16,253 bases of DNA from JBGPJM01 sp041485385. Its GTDB lineage: Bacteria > Planctomycetota > Phycisphaerae > Phycisphaerales > UBA1924. The DNA lies in contig JBGPJM010000101.1 of the NCBI GenBank assembly GCA_041485385.1, forward strand, positions 1-16,253. Reading direction: 5' to 3'. A program made the position numbers and the translations under genes. Every line of letters begins with the position of its first letter. Position 1 is the first letter of the stretch. A model generated the notes under the pieces. It had not been told where the DNA came from, searched no databases, and was given only the letters and a program-made list of their open reading frames with translations. This document shows positions 1 through 7,586 of this stretch, piece after piece.

Positions 1-120
1 AGCACTTGCGGTGGTGTGTGGGTGATTTGGCGCGGGTCTGAAATTTGCGTGGTCCTGGGGGAGGCGTTGAGGCGTGGAGTGGCAGCGCGCGGTCGGGGCG
101 CTTGGGGTGTGACGCACTGA
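1..120 (+). CDS. Possible 3' end of an upstream gene (partial, doubtful)
   Basis: Frame 1 is open from the first base to a TGA at 118-120, about 39 codons, while the other two plus frames stop within the first 40 bases. The stop codon lies inside the left arm of a strong hairpin (115-143), an arrangement seen at gene ends. Against it, bases 60-76 are identical to a 17-nt stretch in the clearly non-coding spacer at 13175-13191, so this may be spacer DNA. The translated peptide has no feature I recognise. Confidence 0.18.
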   Translation, partial: STCGGVWVIWRGSEICVVLGEALRRGVAARGRGAWGVTH

Positions 121-143
121 CCTCGGAGGAACCGAGGTCAGTG
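115..143 (+). terminator. Strong 12-bp hairpin, terminator-like
   Basis: CACTGACCTCGG (115-126) and CCGAGGTCAGTG (132-143) are perfect reverse complements separated by the loop AGGAA. There is no T-tract after either arm, so a classical intrinsic terminator is not proven; a Rho-assisted stop, an RNA 3' end or a protein site is equally possible. It overlaps the only candidate stop codon of the left-hand reading frame. Confidence 0.45.
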
Positions 144-147
144 GCAC

Positions 148-162
148 GGGGGTGTGTCCCCC
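148..162. other. Second hairpin, G5/C5
   Basis: GGGGG (148-152), loop TGTGT, CCCCC (158-162), followed by TCT. It begins five bases after the 12-bp hairpin at 115-143, so the two form a tandem stem-loop pair. This could be a second part of a terminator region. Confidence 0.35.
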
Positions 163-455
163 TCTACCTATGGGCCAAAGGTCCAGTTTGCGCGCCCAAA
201 CGGGGAAATAGCGGAGGGGGAAATCGCGTAAGTGCTTGTGGGACAAGGAGAAGAGAATTTTGAGATGTGCGCTTTTGTGCGCGCCGGGCGCGCCTGTTCT
301 GCGCGCGCAGGATGATCACCCTGAATTTGGGAGTGCTGGTGCGATGGCGCGGCCCGGGCAAGCCGAGGGCGGTCGGGCGTGTGCCGAAGGTCAGGGCCGC
401 TTGCCCATGCCATCCACGCACCTGCGGGCGGTCGGCCGAGTGCGGGAGATTCGGA
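163..455. other. Non-coding spacer downstream of the propeller gene
   Basis: No convincing gene is seen on either strand. The stretch holds a 31-nt element (180-210) that recurs inverted at 16160-16190, a small CTTGT/ACAAG stem (235-247), a GC-rich GCGC-repeat stretch around 277-310, and an 8-bp inverted repeat GGGCAAGC (356-363) / GCTTGCCC (399-406) with a 35-nt loop. The last lies 50-100 nt past the stop of the minus-strand gene and could contribute to its 3' end. Open frames here are short and lack ribosome sites. Confidence 0.5.
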
Positions 456-2963
456 TCAACATCCATTGAGGAACGCGGCAAGGAACGCGAAGAAGTCAGC
501 GGAGGTGGTGGCCGCGTCGCCGTTGAAATCAGCGTGGCCTGCGAAGAAGTCGGAGAGGAAGTCGAAGAGGTCCTGGGAGTTGAGGGAGCCGGAGTGGTTC
601 CAGTCGGCGGGGCAGGTCCGCGGGCAGGCGAGCCAGCGTGCGATACATTCGGACGAATGCCCGGCGGCGATCTGGAAGCCGCCGCCGACAACCAGGGAGG
701 AGCCGGCGGGGTCATCGATCGCGGCCAGGGCGTAGGCCTCACCGCTCAGGCCGGTTCCGAGCCTGGCCCATTGCGCCCCGTCCCAACGGGCGACCATGCC
801 CGGGGAGGAGGAATACCGGCCGCCATATCCGAACGAGCCGGCGGCGTAGAGGGCCGGGCCGGAGCCGTCATCAAACTGCGCGAACGCGTAGGGCCAGACG
901 CAGCCCACAACGGGGTCGCACCCACTCGGATCCACCACGCCAGACCAGGTCGAACCGTCCCAACGGGCGATCCCGGCGTTTATCTGTACGCCCCCCGCCG
1001 TGTAGATATCGCCCACGCCACCGGTACCGAGGTAGAGCGCCGCGTGACCACCAACATCGGAGACGAACATGGAGCCGGCGCCCCCGCTCGAGTCCGTGGC
1101 GAGGCCCCCGCCGACGATCTGCCAAATCTGACCGGTCCATTTCGCGATCTCCCCCGGAATGGTCCCGCTGGCGTACAGGGCCGGTCCGGAGCCATCATCG
1201 AATACTTCGAGCGAGCGAACATAACCGTCGAGGCCGGCGCCGACGCACGACCATGCCGCGCCATCCCAGCGGGCGATGTTGTTGGCGGGAACGCCGCCCG
1301 CCGCACTGAACGAACCGCCCACGTACAAGAATCGCCCGGCCGCGTTGTCCATAACCTTCAGCGCCTTGACCTCTGGTGCGCCGTAGCCCGGCAGGGCCAC
1401 GAGCCCGGAACCGAGGGAGACCCACTCTGAGCCGGTCCATCTCGCAATGCCGGAGACTTCATTCGCGCCCGAGTGCCCGAAGGAACCCCCGGCGTACAGG
1501 AATGGTCCTTGGCCGTCGTCGAATGTCGCCAGCGCGTTCACCCACTGCGATTGCGGCTCAGCCCCGGCGAGTCCCTCCCCCAGGGGCGACCAGTTCTGGC
1601 CGTCCCATGCCGCGACGTTCAACGCGGGCCGGCCGCCGGCGCTGGTGAAGGACCCGCCGGCGACGACAATCGGGCTCTCCTCGCCGGCGATCCTGGCAAG
1701 GCACAGCACGCGCGCATTGCGGTTCGGAGCGCCCGAAAAGCCCATCTCCTGGGCGACCGGGCGCCACTCAGAACCCTCCCAGCGGGCGATCCGGCTCATC
1801 GCGACCGGGCCCGATGCAGTGAAGTTGCCGCCTGCGAGCAGCGAGGGCCCGTGGCCCTCGTCCGTTGCCAGCAGGGCCTCCACTGGGCCGTTCATGCCGG
1901 CCCCTGCCGGCTGCCAGCGGTCTCCCTGGAGTTGCGCCAGATTGCGGATGTCCTGCCGATTGGCTGACGCAGCAAACACGCCGCCCGCATACAGCGTGCG
2001 GTCAGGGCCGGCGCCGAAGAAGGCCAGCGAGGAAACTTGGCCGGGGTACGGAGGATGCAGGAGTTGATCTCCAACGGGGCTCCAGGTCGCTCCGTCCCAT
2101 CTCGCGATGCTGCCCGCCGGGACATCGTTGATCGTCCAAAACGCGCCGCCGACGTAGAGCAGCGGCGGATCGGCGGCGGGATCGGCCAGCAGGGCACGCA
2201 GCTGCCCGGGCACCCCCGCGCCGAGGGGCGACCAGCTCGAGCCATTCCATCGCGCGATGTTCGCGGCAGGAACGCCGCCGGCGGAGTTGAAATACCCGCC
2301 GACGTACAGGGCCGGGCCTGGTCCACCGCTCAGAACCGCCATGGCCCATCCGCCAATCTGAGTGTCTGAGGAAGACTGCAATCCGGCCCCCAGCGACGAC
2401 CAGGCGTGGCCGTCCCACCGAGCGATTCCGCTGGCGGAGAGACCGCCGGCGGCGCTGAAATGGCCCGTGACGTAGAGCGCCGGTCCGCCCCCGTCGTCGA
2501 AGACGGTCATGGCGTGCACCCCGCCGCCGTCCAGGGCCCCATTTACACCCTCCCCCAGCGGAGACCAGGAGACCCCGTCCCACCTGGCAATATCGGCGGC
2601 GGCGATTCCGCCGGCCGTGGTGAAGCTGCCTCCCACGTAGAGCGCCGAGCCGTCTCCGTCATCAAAGACGGCGAAGGCGTCGACGGTGCCGTTGACGCCA
2701 TCACCGAGGGCCGACCATGAGTCCCCCGCCAGGCGCGCCACGCTCGACGCGACGGCGCGCCCGGCGACATGAAAGATGCCACCGGCGTACACGGCCGCGC
2801 CCGTTCCGTCGTTGAAGAGCGCCATGGCACGCACATCGACGTCCGGTGCGTCATTGGGGAACTCAGCGGTCCAGGTTGGCTGGCAAGGCTGCCCGAACGA
2901 GGGGGGCAGCAGCAGCGTGACCAGCGACATCGCAACGGCAACCAGGGTCAATACGTGGCGCAT
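456..2963 (-). CDS. Secreted 14-repeat beta-propeller protein with GC-type dockerin tail
   Basis: An 835-aa protein. Residues 1-24 form a signal peptide (hydrophobic LTLVAVAMSLVTLLLPPS, likely cleavage after SFG or near Q25). Residues about 45-780 are tandem units of about 50-58 aa with the pattern LYVGGSF..AGG..., IARWDG..WS.LG.G. I count 13 units with the ARWDG..W core and a fourteenth cut short at CIARW (about 773), which would suit two seven-bladed propellers; that is inference. Residues 783-835 are two dockerin-like loops (SLNSQDLFDFL and ATTSADFFAFL) ending in Asn-Gly-Cys, the GC-type tail of Phycisphaerae. The start at 2963 is chosen because AAGGAG lies 7 nt upstream and the signal peptide follows at once; an in-frame ATG at 3155 would put 64 non-signal residues in front. 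The protein is probably exported and anchored at the surface. Ligand unknown; the repeats carry no catalytic motif I recognise. The GG.F/W repeats resemble those of kelch- and Rax2-like propellers. Confidence 0.9.
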   Translation of the reverse strand: MRHVLTLVAVAMSLVTLLLPPSFGQPCQPTWTAEFPNDAPDVDVRAMALFNDGTGAAVYAGGIFHVAGRAVASSVARLAGDSWSALGDGVNGTVDAFAVFDDGDGSALYVGGSFTTAGGIAAADIARWDGVSWSPLGEGVNGALDGGGVHAMTVFDDGGGPALYVTGHFSAAGGLSASGIARWDGHAWSSLGAGLQSSSDTQIGGWAMAVLSGGPGPALYVGGYFNSAGGVPAANIARWNGSSWSPLGAGVPGQLRALLADPAADPPLLYVGGAFWTINDVPAGSIARWDGATWSPVGDQLLHPPYPGQVSSLAFFGAGPDRTLYAGGVFAASANRQDIRNLAQLQGDRWQPAGAGMNGPVEALLATDEGHGPSLLAGGNFTASGPVAMSRIARWEGSEWRPVAQEMGFSGAPNRNARVLCLARIAGEESPIVVAGGSFTSAGGRPALNVAAWDGQNWSPLGEGLAGAEPQSQWVNALATFDDGQGPFLYAGGSFGHSGANEVSGIARWTGSEWVSLGSGLVALPGYGAPEVKALKVMDNAAGRFLYVGGSFSAAGGVPANNIARWDGAAWSCVGAGLDGYVRSLEVFDDGSGPALYASGTIPGEIAKWTGQIWQIVGGGLATDSSGGAGSMFVSDVGGHAALYLGTGGVGDIYTAGGVQINAGIARWDGSTWSGVVDPSGCDPVVGCVWPYAFAQFDDGSGPALYAAGSFGYGGRYSSSPGMVARWDGAQWARLGTGLSGEAYALAAIDDPAGSSLVVGGGFQIAAGHSSECIARWLACPRTCPADWNHSGSLNSQDLFDFLSDFFAGHADFNGDAATTSADFFAFLAAFLNGC

Positions 2964-3313
2964 TGAACATCTCCTTATCGAGTCGCCGACGGCAGCGGTC
3001 AGCCCCTGCCAGACACGGGTCCACGCACGGTCAAGGCGACCGGCGGGCGCAAACCGATGCATGCTGCGGGAACCCGTCTCGTTTACCGAACTGAGCGCGG
3101 CGGAGGCCGCGGATTTCCACGTCGCGAATGCGACGACAGGAGTATGTTGACACAACGCTGGCGCGTGTCAAGCCCAAAGCGGACCACGAAGCAAGCCGCC
3201 GCTGTTCAGGCTGATACGCCCGGGTCCGGGGGGCGCGGACCGCTATGCTATCTTCAACCGCGCTCGCGCCGGCCGATGGACTCACGTCCAACCGGCGCCG
3301 AGGAGTTCGCCGG
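2964..3313. promoter_or_regulatory. Divergent promoter spacer
   Basis: This 350-bp gap separates the minus-strand propeller gene and the plus-strand glycosyltransferase cassette, so both promoters must lie here. It contains the inverted TTGACAC pair listed separately. On the plus strand, TATGCT (3244-3249) and the overlapping TATCTT are the best -10 candidates for the cassette, but no good -35 was found at 16-18 nt. No gene is evident in the gap. Confidence 0.5.
3147..3171. promoter_or_regulatory. Inverted TTGACAC pair: divergent -35 boxes or operator
   Basis: TTGACAC (3147-3153) and GTGTCAA (3165-3171) form a perfect 7-bp inverted repeat with an 11-nt spacer. Each arm is a consensus -35 hexamer, one per strand. 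For the minus-strand propeller gene the arm at 3166-3171 is followed, at a long 19-nt spacing, by CATACT (3141-3146), a 4-of-6 match to -10. On the plus strand no -10 sits at the right distance. It could therefore be a promoter for the minus gene, a dyad operator for a regulator, or both. Confidence 0.4.
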
Positions 3314-5593
3314 ATGCCGTTGCCGCAGAGACGTGGTGTGCTGTGGCGAGACGTGTGGCGGAGGTGGGGGCCGGCGCTTCTTCCGGTGCTGTTGTTCTCT
3401 GTCGGGTCGTTCTGGTTGCTGGGGGACCTGGGGAAGTGGCTGGACGACTACGGGTTTCACAAGCGTGATCCGGAGACGGGGGGGTTTGCGTGGTCGGCTC
3501 TGGTGCACACGGGGTGGACGGGGTTCTGGCGGCCGCTGCACCTGCTGCTGGCTTCGGACCTGCAGACGGTGTTCTGGCGGCATGACTGGGCGAGCCATCT
3601 TGTGTGCGCGGCGCTGCACGGCGTGACGTCGCTGCTCTTGTGGCGGACACTGCGGGCGATGGGCGTCTCGGCAAGGGCGGCCGGCGCGGCGGCGCTGTTC
3701 TTCCTGACCGTGCCGAGCGCGTACGAGGTCATCTTCTGGCCATCGACGATCGGCACATCGGTGGGGACGGGCGTGCTGCTGGTCGTGTGGCTGCTGATGG
3801 CGCGCTTTGCGCGGGGCGGGGGATGGTGGATCGTGATCGCCATGACGGTGCTGGCGTTCATGATCCCGTGCTGGTACGAGCAGCCGGCGACGGCGCTGGC
3901 GGGGCTGCCGCTGGTCTTTCTGGCGGCCGTTCCGCGTGGGCTGCCCCTGCGCCGACGGGTCGTGCGGGCGCTTGTCCCGACGGCGGCGTGCGGTGTCATG
4001 TGCGTGGTGTACCTGGCGTTGATGGGCGCGACGGTGAGCGGCCGGGGCGGGGCGCAATCGTTCACGCCCGTGTCACGGCTGGGCAACAAAGCCCGCATGG
4101 TGGTCGATCAGGCGTCGGACTGCTTGCTGATGCGCCGGTTTCTGCCGGGGGCTGTTACGGAGGGGTGGAATCGGATCTGGTCGGCCCCGGTGATGGCGGC
4201 CGGGCTGGTTGTGCTGCTGGGAGTTGGCGGATGGGCGTGGGCCGGGTGGTGGGCGCGGGCGAAGGACGGAGCGGTCCCGCCGGCGTCTGACCAACCGCCG
4301 GTCCATGACGGGGCGGCCGGCGTGCCTGCACGCTCGGCGCTGCTGGTGCTTCTGGGGGCGATGGTGTTTGCGCTGGCGTGGCTTCCGGCCGTGGCGATTG
4401 AAACGCAGTGGGTGGTGCCGCGGCTGTGCTATGTGTCGCTGGTCGGCGTGGCGGTTGCGGGCGCCGGCATGCTGGACCTAGTTGGCGCGGCGGTTGGCCG
4501 GCGGCGCCGGGCGCGGGCGGTGTACTGGTCGGTCGTGGCGGCGTGCGTGCTGGCGGGCGCGCCGTCGGGGGCTGTGGCGCTGGTCGGCGTTCAGTCGGCG
4601 ATGCAGAAGCGGTACCGCATGGATCAGAACGAGCTGTCCCAGCTCAAGGAGTTGATCCCCGCGCCGGCGGCGCGCACGATGTTCATGCCCCTGCGGCTGG
4701 AGAACTGGCCCGTGCACACGGGCTCGGCCCGGTTCGACTCGTTCGCGCGGGGAGTGTGGGAGCTCTCGTGGTCGGCGAACACCGCCCCCAAGTTCCTCTA
4801 CCGCCGGAAGGATGTGTTCGGCCTCTCGAACAACCGCTGGACGGAGCTGCCCATCTCGGATGTGACCGAGGGTGGATTCCTGTACTCCGCGGGCTGGCTG
4901 GGCGCCGAGTTCCCGCTCGAGCAGCGGAACAAGCACCGCGTCCCGTGGGACGGAGTCGTGCCGTTTGTCGTCGGCGCCGATGGGCGTATCCAGCTCGTGC
5001 GGACTCTCGCGCTGGCGCGACCGGACAACCGCGACCTCCGCCTGACGTTCCCGCAGGTTGAGGAGGCGGCGGCGCGGGGTGCGCCGACGATCCCCGAGTT
5101 CGGTGCGGATGTGCCGGGTGGGGTCGCCGGCCTTGATCCCATTGCCGGGTGGCGCTGGGAATCGTCGGGGAGGCCGGTCGCCTGGCGGCGGATCGATTCG
5201 TGGGGAAGGGCGTTTACGGGCGCAGACATGCACCCGCCTATCCCGCAGGGGCGGAAGGGGGCCGTGATGGTCACGACGCTGCCGCCGGATGAGACCGCGC
5301 GGCCCGCGTACTTCCGCGCCGCGCTCAACGAGGTGTCGACGCTCCGGGGACCGGGGGATGGGGTCGAGTTCAGGTGGGCCGTGATCGATCAGGCCGGGGC
5401 CCGGACGGAGGTGGGTTCGGTATTCCTGGGCTCGGCCGTGCCGGACCGGAAATGGGCGGCGGTGGAGGCCAGGATCCCTGCTCACAAGGGGCCGGTGGCG
5501 CTCCGGATCGAGGCCCTGCCGGGGCCGGCGGGCAATCCCAACTACGACGCGTGCATCGTGACGCAGGGCTTTCTGGGGCCCGCGTCGCCCTGA
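3314..5593 (+). CDS. GT-C-like polytopic membrane glycosyltransferase
   Basis: A 759-aa protein. The first 430 residues carry about 10-11 hydrophobic spans (for example 21-38, 97-111, 120-142, 148-164, 171-186, 215-237, 292-312, 342-362, 402-427). After the first span come Asp44-Asp45 in WLDDYGF and then FWRPLHLLL (71-79). This DD plus RPL layout in the first outer loop is characteristic of GT-C enzymes that use polyprenyl-phosphate sugars, with the Asp as catalytic or metal residue. Residues about 435-759 are hydrophilic and probably face the periplasm; the last part (RIEALPGPAGNPNYDAC) resembles the jelly-roll end found in some such proteins. Start 3314 has AGGAG 8 nt upstream; an ATG at 3245 lacks this. 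The GT2 gene 41 nt downstream is the expected lipid-sugar donor enzyme. The sugar and acceptor cannot be told from sequence. Confidence 0.72.
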   Translation: MPLPQRRGVLWRDVWRRWGPALLPVLLFSVGSFWLLGDLGKWLDDYGFHKRDPETGGFAWSALVHTGWTGFWRPLHLLLASDLQTVFWRHDWASHLVCAALHGVTSLLLWRTLRAMGVSARAAGAAALFFLTVPSAYEVIFWPSTIGTSVGTGVLLVVWLLMARFARGGGWWIVIAMTVLAFMIPCWYEQPATALAGLPLVFLAAVPRGLPLRRRVVRALVPTAACGVMCVVYLALMGATVSGRGGAQSFTPVSRLGNKARMVVDQASDCLLMRRFLPGAVTEGWNRIWSAPVMAAGLVVLLGVGGWAWAGWWARAKDGAVPPASDQPPVHDGAAGVPARSALLVLLGAMVFALAWLPAVAIETQWVVPRLCYVSLVGVAVAGAGMLDLVGAAVGRRRRARAVYWSVVAACVLAGAPSGAVALVGVQSAMQKRYRMDQNELSQLKELIPAPAARTMFMPLRLENWPVHTGSARFDSFARGVWELSWSANTAPKFLYRRKDVFGLSNNRWTELPISDVTEGGFLYSAGWLGAEFPLEQRNKHRVPWDGVVPFVVGADGRIQLVRTLALARPDNRDLRLTFPQVEEAAARGAPTIPEFGADVPGGVAGLDPIAGWRWESSGRPVAWRRIDSWGRAFTGADMHPPIPQGRKGAVMVTTLPPDETARPAYFRAALNEVSTLRGPGDGVEFRWAVIDQAGARTEVGSVFLGSAVPDRKWAAVEARIPAHKGPVALRIEALPGPAGNPNYDACIVTQGFLGPASP

Positions 5594-5634
5594 GGAAACG
5601 GATACAGTCACCCGCTCCCACTCGGCGAAACACG

Positions 5635-6675
5635 ATGAAACTGTCGGTCGTCATCCCCGCGTACAACGAAGAGCGCAACCTTCCGCTGCTCTACCAGCGC
5701 CTGACGGCGGCGGTGGAGTGCTGCACCGACGACCATGAGCTGCTGTTTGTCAACGATGGCAGCCGCGACAACACGCTGGGGGTGCTGCGCGAGCTGGCGG
5801 ACAAAGACGCCCGCGTGAAGTTCATCTCGCTGAGCCGGAACTTCGGGCACGAGATCGCCGTTGCGGCAGGCCTTGACAGGGCCGAGGGGGATGCGGTGGC
5901 GCTGATCGACGCGGATTTGCAGGACCCGCCGGAGCTGCTGCGCGGGATGGTCGAGCGTTGGAAGCAGGGCGTGGAGGTGGTGTACGCGCAGCGCCGGCGG
6001 CGGAAGGACCCGCTCCCCAAGAAGATCGCGATCTTCTTTTTCTACCGGCTGCTGCGTTCGATCAGCGAGGTCAATATTCCGCTGGACACGGGGAACTTCC
6101 GCGTGATGGATCGGCGCGTCGTAGAGGTACTGCGGCGGTGCCGCGAGAACCCGCGGTTCGTGCGCGGCCTGGTGAGCTGGGTGGGGTTCAAGCAGGAGCC
6201 GCTGCTGTACGACCGGGATCCGCGGCACGCGGGGGAGACGGGGTACGGGTTCCGCAAGCTTCTGAAGCTGGCCCTGGACGGGATCTGCTCGTTCTCGCTG
6301 GTGCCGCTGCGGATGACGACGTGGCTGGGGGCGGGGGTGATTGCGCTGAGCGTGCTGCTGACGGGCGTGGTGATCGTGAACAAGCTACTGAATCCGGATG
6401 TGCCGCGGGGCTTTGCGTTCCTGGCGTGCGGCATGTTCTTCCTTGGGGGAGTGCAGCTGTTCATGCTGGGGATGCTGGCGCAGTACGTGGGGTACGTGTT
6501 CAAGAACGTGCAGGGGCGCCCGATGTACGTTGTGGGGGAGGAGCGCGGATGGGGGGGCGAGCCGGAAGGCGCGGGCGCGCCGGTGGGGACGGTGCGGGTG
6601 CGCGACGGGCTTGCGGCGGCGGTGGCCGCGGGCGGGTCGGGGGCGGCGCATCCGGCGGAGCGCGGTCGTGGATGA
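5635..6675 (+). CDS. GT2 polyprenyl-phosphate glycosyltransferase (DPM1/GtrB/ArnC-like)
   Basis: A 346-aa protein that should transfer a sugar from a nucleotide donor to a polyprenyl phosphate on the cytoplasmic face. Residues 1-210 form the GT-A domain: SVVIPAYNEE at the start, NDGSRDNT (40-47), the metal-binding DAD at 92-94 followed by LQDPPE, and DTGNFRVMDRR (151-161), all typical of this family. Two membrane helices follow at about 228-250 and 260-286, then NVQGRP.Y, the normal end of GtrB-like proteins. Unusually, about 45 more residues rich in Gly, Ala and Arg extend beyond that point into the next gene. The start at 5635 is the first ATG before the conserved beta strand, with only a weak ribosome site, so translation may be coupled to the gene 41 nt upstream. 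It likely feeds the GT-C enzyme. Confidence 0.9.
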   Translation: MKLSVVIPAYNEERNLPLLYQRLTAAVECCTDDHELLFVNDGSRDNTLGVLRELADKDARVKFISLSRNFGHEIAVAAGLDRAEGDAVALIDADLQDPPELLRGMVERWKQGVEVVYAQRRRRKDPLPKKIAIFFFYRLLRSISEVNIPLDTGNFRVMDRRVVEVLRRCRENPRFVRGLVSWVGFKQEPLLYDRDPRHAGETGYGFRKLLKLALDGICSFSLVPLRMTTWLGAGVIALSVLLTGVVIVNKLLNPDVPRGFAFLACGMFFLGGVQLFMLGMLAQYVGYVFKNVQGRPMYVVGEERGWGGEPEGAGAPVGTVRVRDGLAAAVAAGGSGAAHPAERGRG

Positions 6676-7456
6676 AGCGCTGTACCACCTGCACGCGCGG
6701 TTTGAAGAAACTTACTGGTGGTTCGCGGCGAAGAACCGCATTGTGCTTTCGCTGGTGGAGCGGTATGCGCCCCTCCCCCCTGCGGTGGGGCCTGCCGCCG
6801 CGGCGCCGGCGTCCTCGGCCTCTCCGGCGCCGGCGCGGGCGAAGGCCTGCGATATCGGGTGCGGCGCGGGCGGGCTGCTGGCCGGGCTCGCGCGGCGATT
6901 CGACGCCGTCGGGGTGGAGATGTCCCCGATCGGCCGTGACTACTGCGCCAAGCGCGGCCTCAGCGTCGTCGATGGCGCGCTCCCCGACCGGCTGCCGCTG
7001 ACGCCGGGCGTCTTCGACGTGGTCGTCATCAGCGAGGTGCTGGAGCACGTGGACGATGATGCGGGGTCGGTGGGCGCGGCGGCGCGGCTGCTGCGGCCGG
7101 GGGGGATCCTGGTGTGCACGGTGCCGGCGCATCCGTGGATGTGGAGCGCGCACGATGTGCACAACCATCACCGGCGGCGATACACCGGGGCGGGGTACCG
7201 GCGGCTGTTCGAGGGGAAGGGGCTCGAGAAGGTCGTGATGAGCCCGTACAACGCGGCGACGTTTGTGCCGATGGCGGTGGTGCGGATCGGGCGGCGGGTG
7301 CTGAAGTCGGAGCCGGAGGCGGGGGAGCTGCGGACGCTGCCGCGGGCGCTGAACTGGGCGCTGTGCGAGGCGTTCGCGGTGGAGCGGCATCTGCTGGCGC
7401 GGGTGCGCCTGCCGTTTGGGGTGTCGCTGATCAGCGTGCACCGGAAGCTTGGCTGA
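6668..7456 (+). CDS. Class I SAM-dependent methyltransferase
   Basis: A 262-aa protein. Motif I is ACDIGCGAGG (60-69), the acidic end of strand 2 is GVEMS (82-86), EVLEHVDDD (123-131) is motif II/III, and LLRPGGILVCTVPAHPW (141-157) is the usual post-motif segment, followed by HDVHNHHRRRY (162-172). The family is Methyltransf_11/23-like; methyltransferases of this kind often accompany polyprenyl-phosphate GT2 genes. Residues 36-58 are an Ala/Pro-rich insert just before motif I. The start is GTG at 6668, with GGAG 7 nt upstream and an 8-nt overlap with the GT2 gene; no ATG fits this frame near the conserved YHLHARFEETYWWF segment. A small GGGG-CGG-CCCC stem followed by TTCT sits 10 nt after the stop (7466-7480). 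Its substrate may be the glycan or its lipid carrier. Confidence 0.87.
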   Translation: MDEALYHLHARFEETYWWFAAKNRIVLSLVERYAPLPPAVGPAAAAPASSASPAPARAKACDIGCGAGGLLAGLARRFDAVGVEMSPIGRDYCAKRGLSVVDGALPDRLPLTPGVFDVVVISEVLEHVDDDAGSVGAAARLLRPGGILVCTVPAHPWMWSAHDVHNHHRRRYTGAGYRRLFEGKGLEKVVMSPYNAATFVPMAVVRIGRRVLKSEPEAGELRTLPRALNWALCEAFAVERHLLARVRLPFGVSLISVHRKLG

Positions 7457-7502
7457 GTACGCAGCGGGGCGGCCCCTTCTGGATGGCATTTCCGCCCGAC
7501 AC

Positions 7503-7531
7503 TCGACCCGCGGCCACGGTTGTGGGAGAAT
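7503..7531 (+). promoter_or_regulatory. Candidate sigma70-type promoter for the phosphatase gene
   Basis: TCGACC (7503-7508, 4 of 6 to TTGACA) and GAGAAT (7526-7531, 4 of 6 to TATAAT) are exactly 17 nt apart, giving a start near 7538 and a leader of about 50 nt. It lies in the 130-nt gap after the methyltransferase gene, which supports the phosphatase being a separate unit. Confidence 0.35.
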
Positions 7532-7586
7532 GGCCGCGCGCGGGCGTGTGGTCGGCGATCATCGCAGGACATGCAGGAGCTTCCCC

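Noticed and set aside
267..1430. Long plus-strand open frame (387 codons) opposite the propeller gene
   Set aside because: It is antisense to a clear repeat protein with signal peptide and ribosome site; its sequence is Arg/Gly/Ala-rich with no domain, as expected from GC-rich antisense.
2964..3155. Upstream in-frame start extending the propeller protein by 64 residues
   Set aside because: It would bury the signal peptide inside the protein and would cross the promoter region; the ATG at 2963 has AAGGAG at ideal spacing.
3172..3190. Possible third copy of the GCGCGCCCAAA element (GCCCAAAGCGG)
   Set aside because: Only the short core matches and the flanks do not align with the two copies at the ends of the window.
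4478..5611. 377-codon minus-strand open frame opposite the end of the GT-C gene
   Set aside because: Arg/Pro/His-rich without motifs; antisense shadow.
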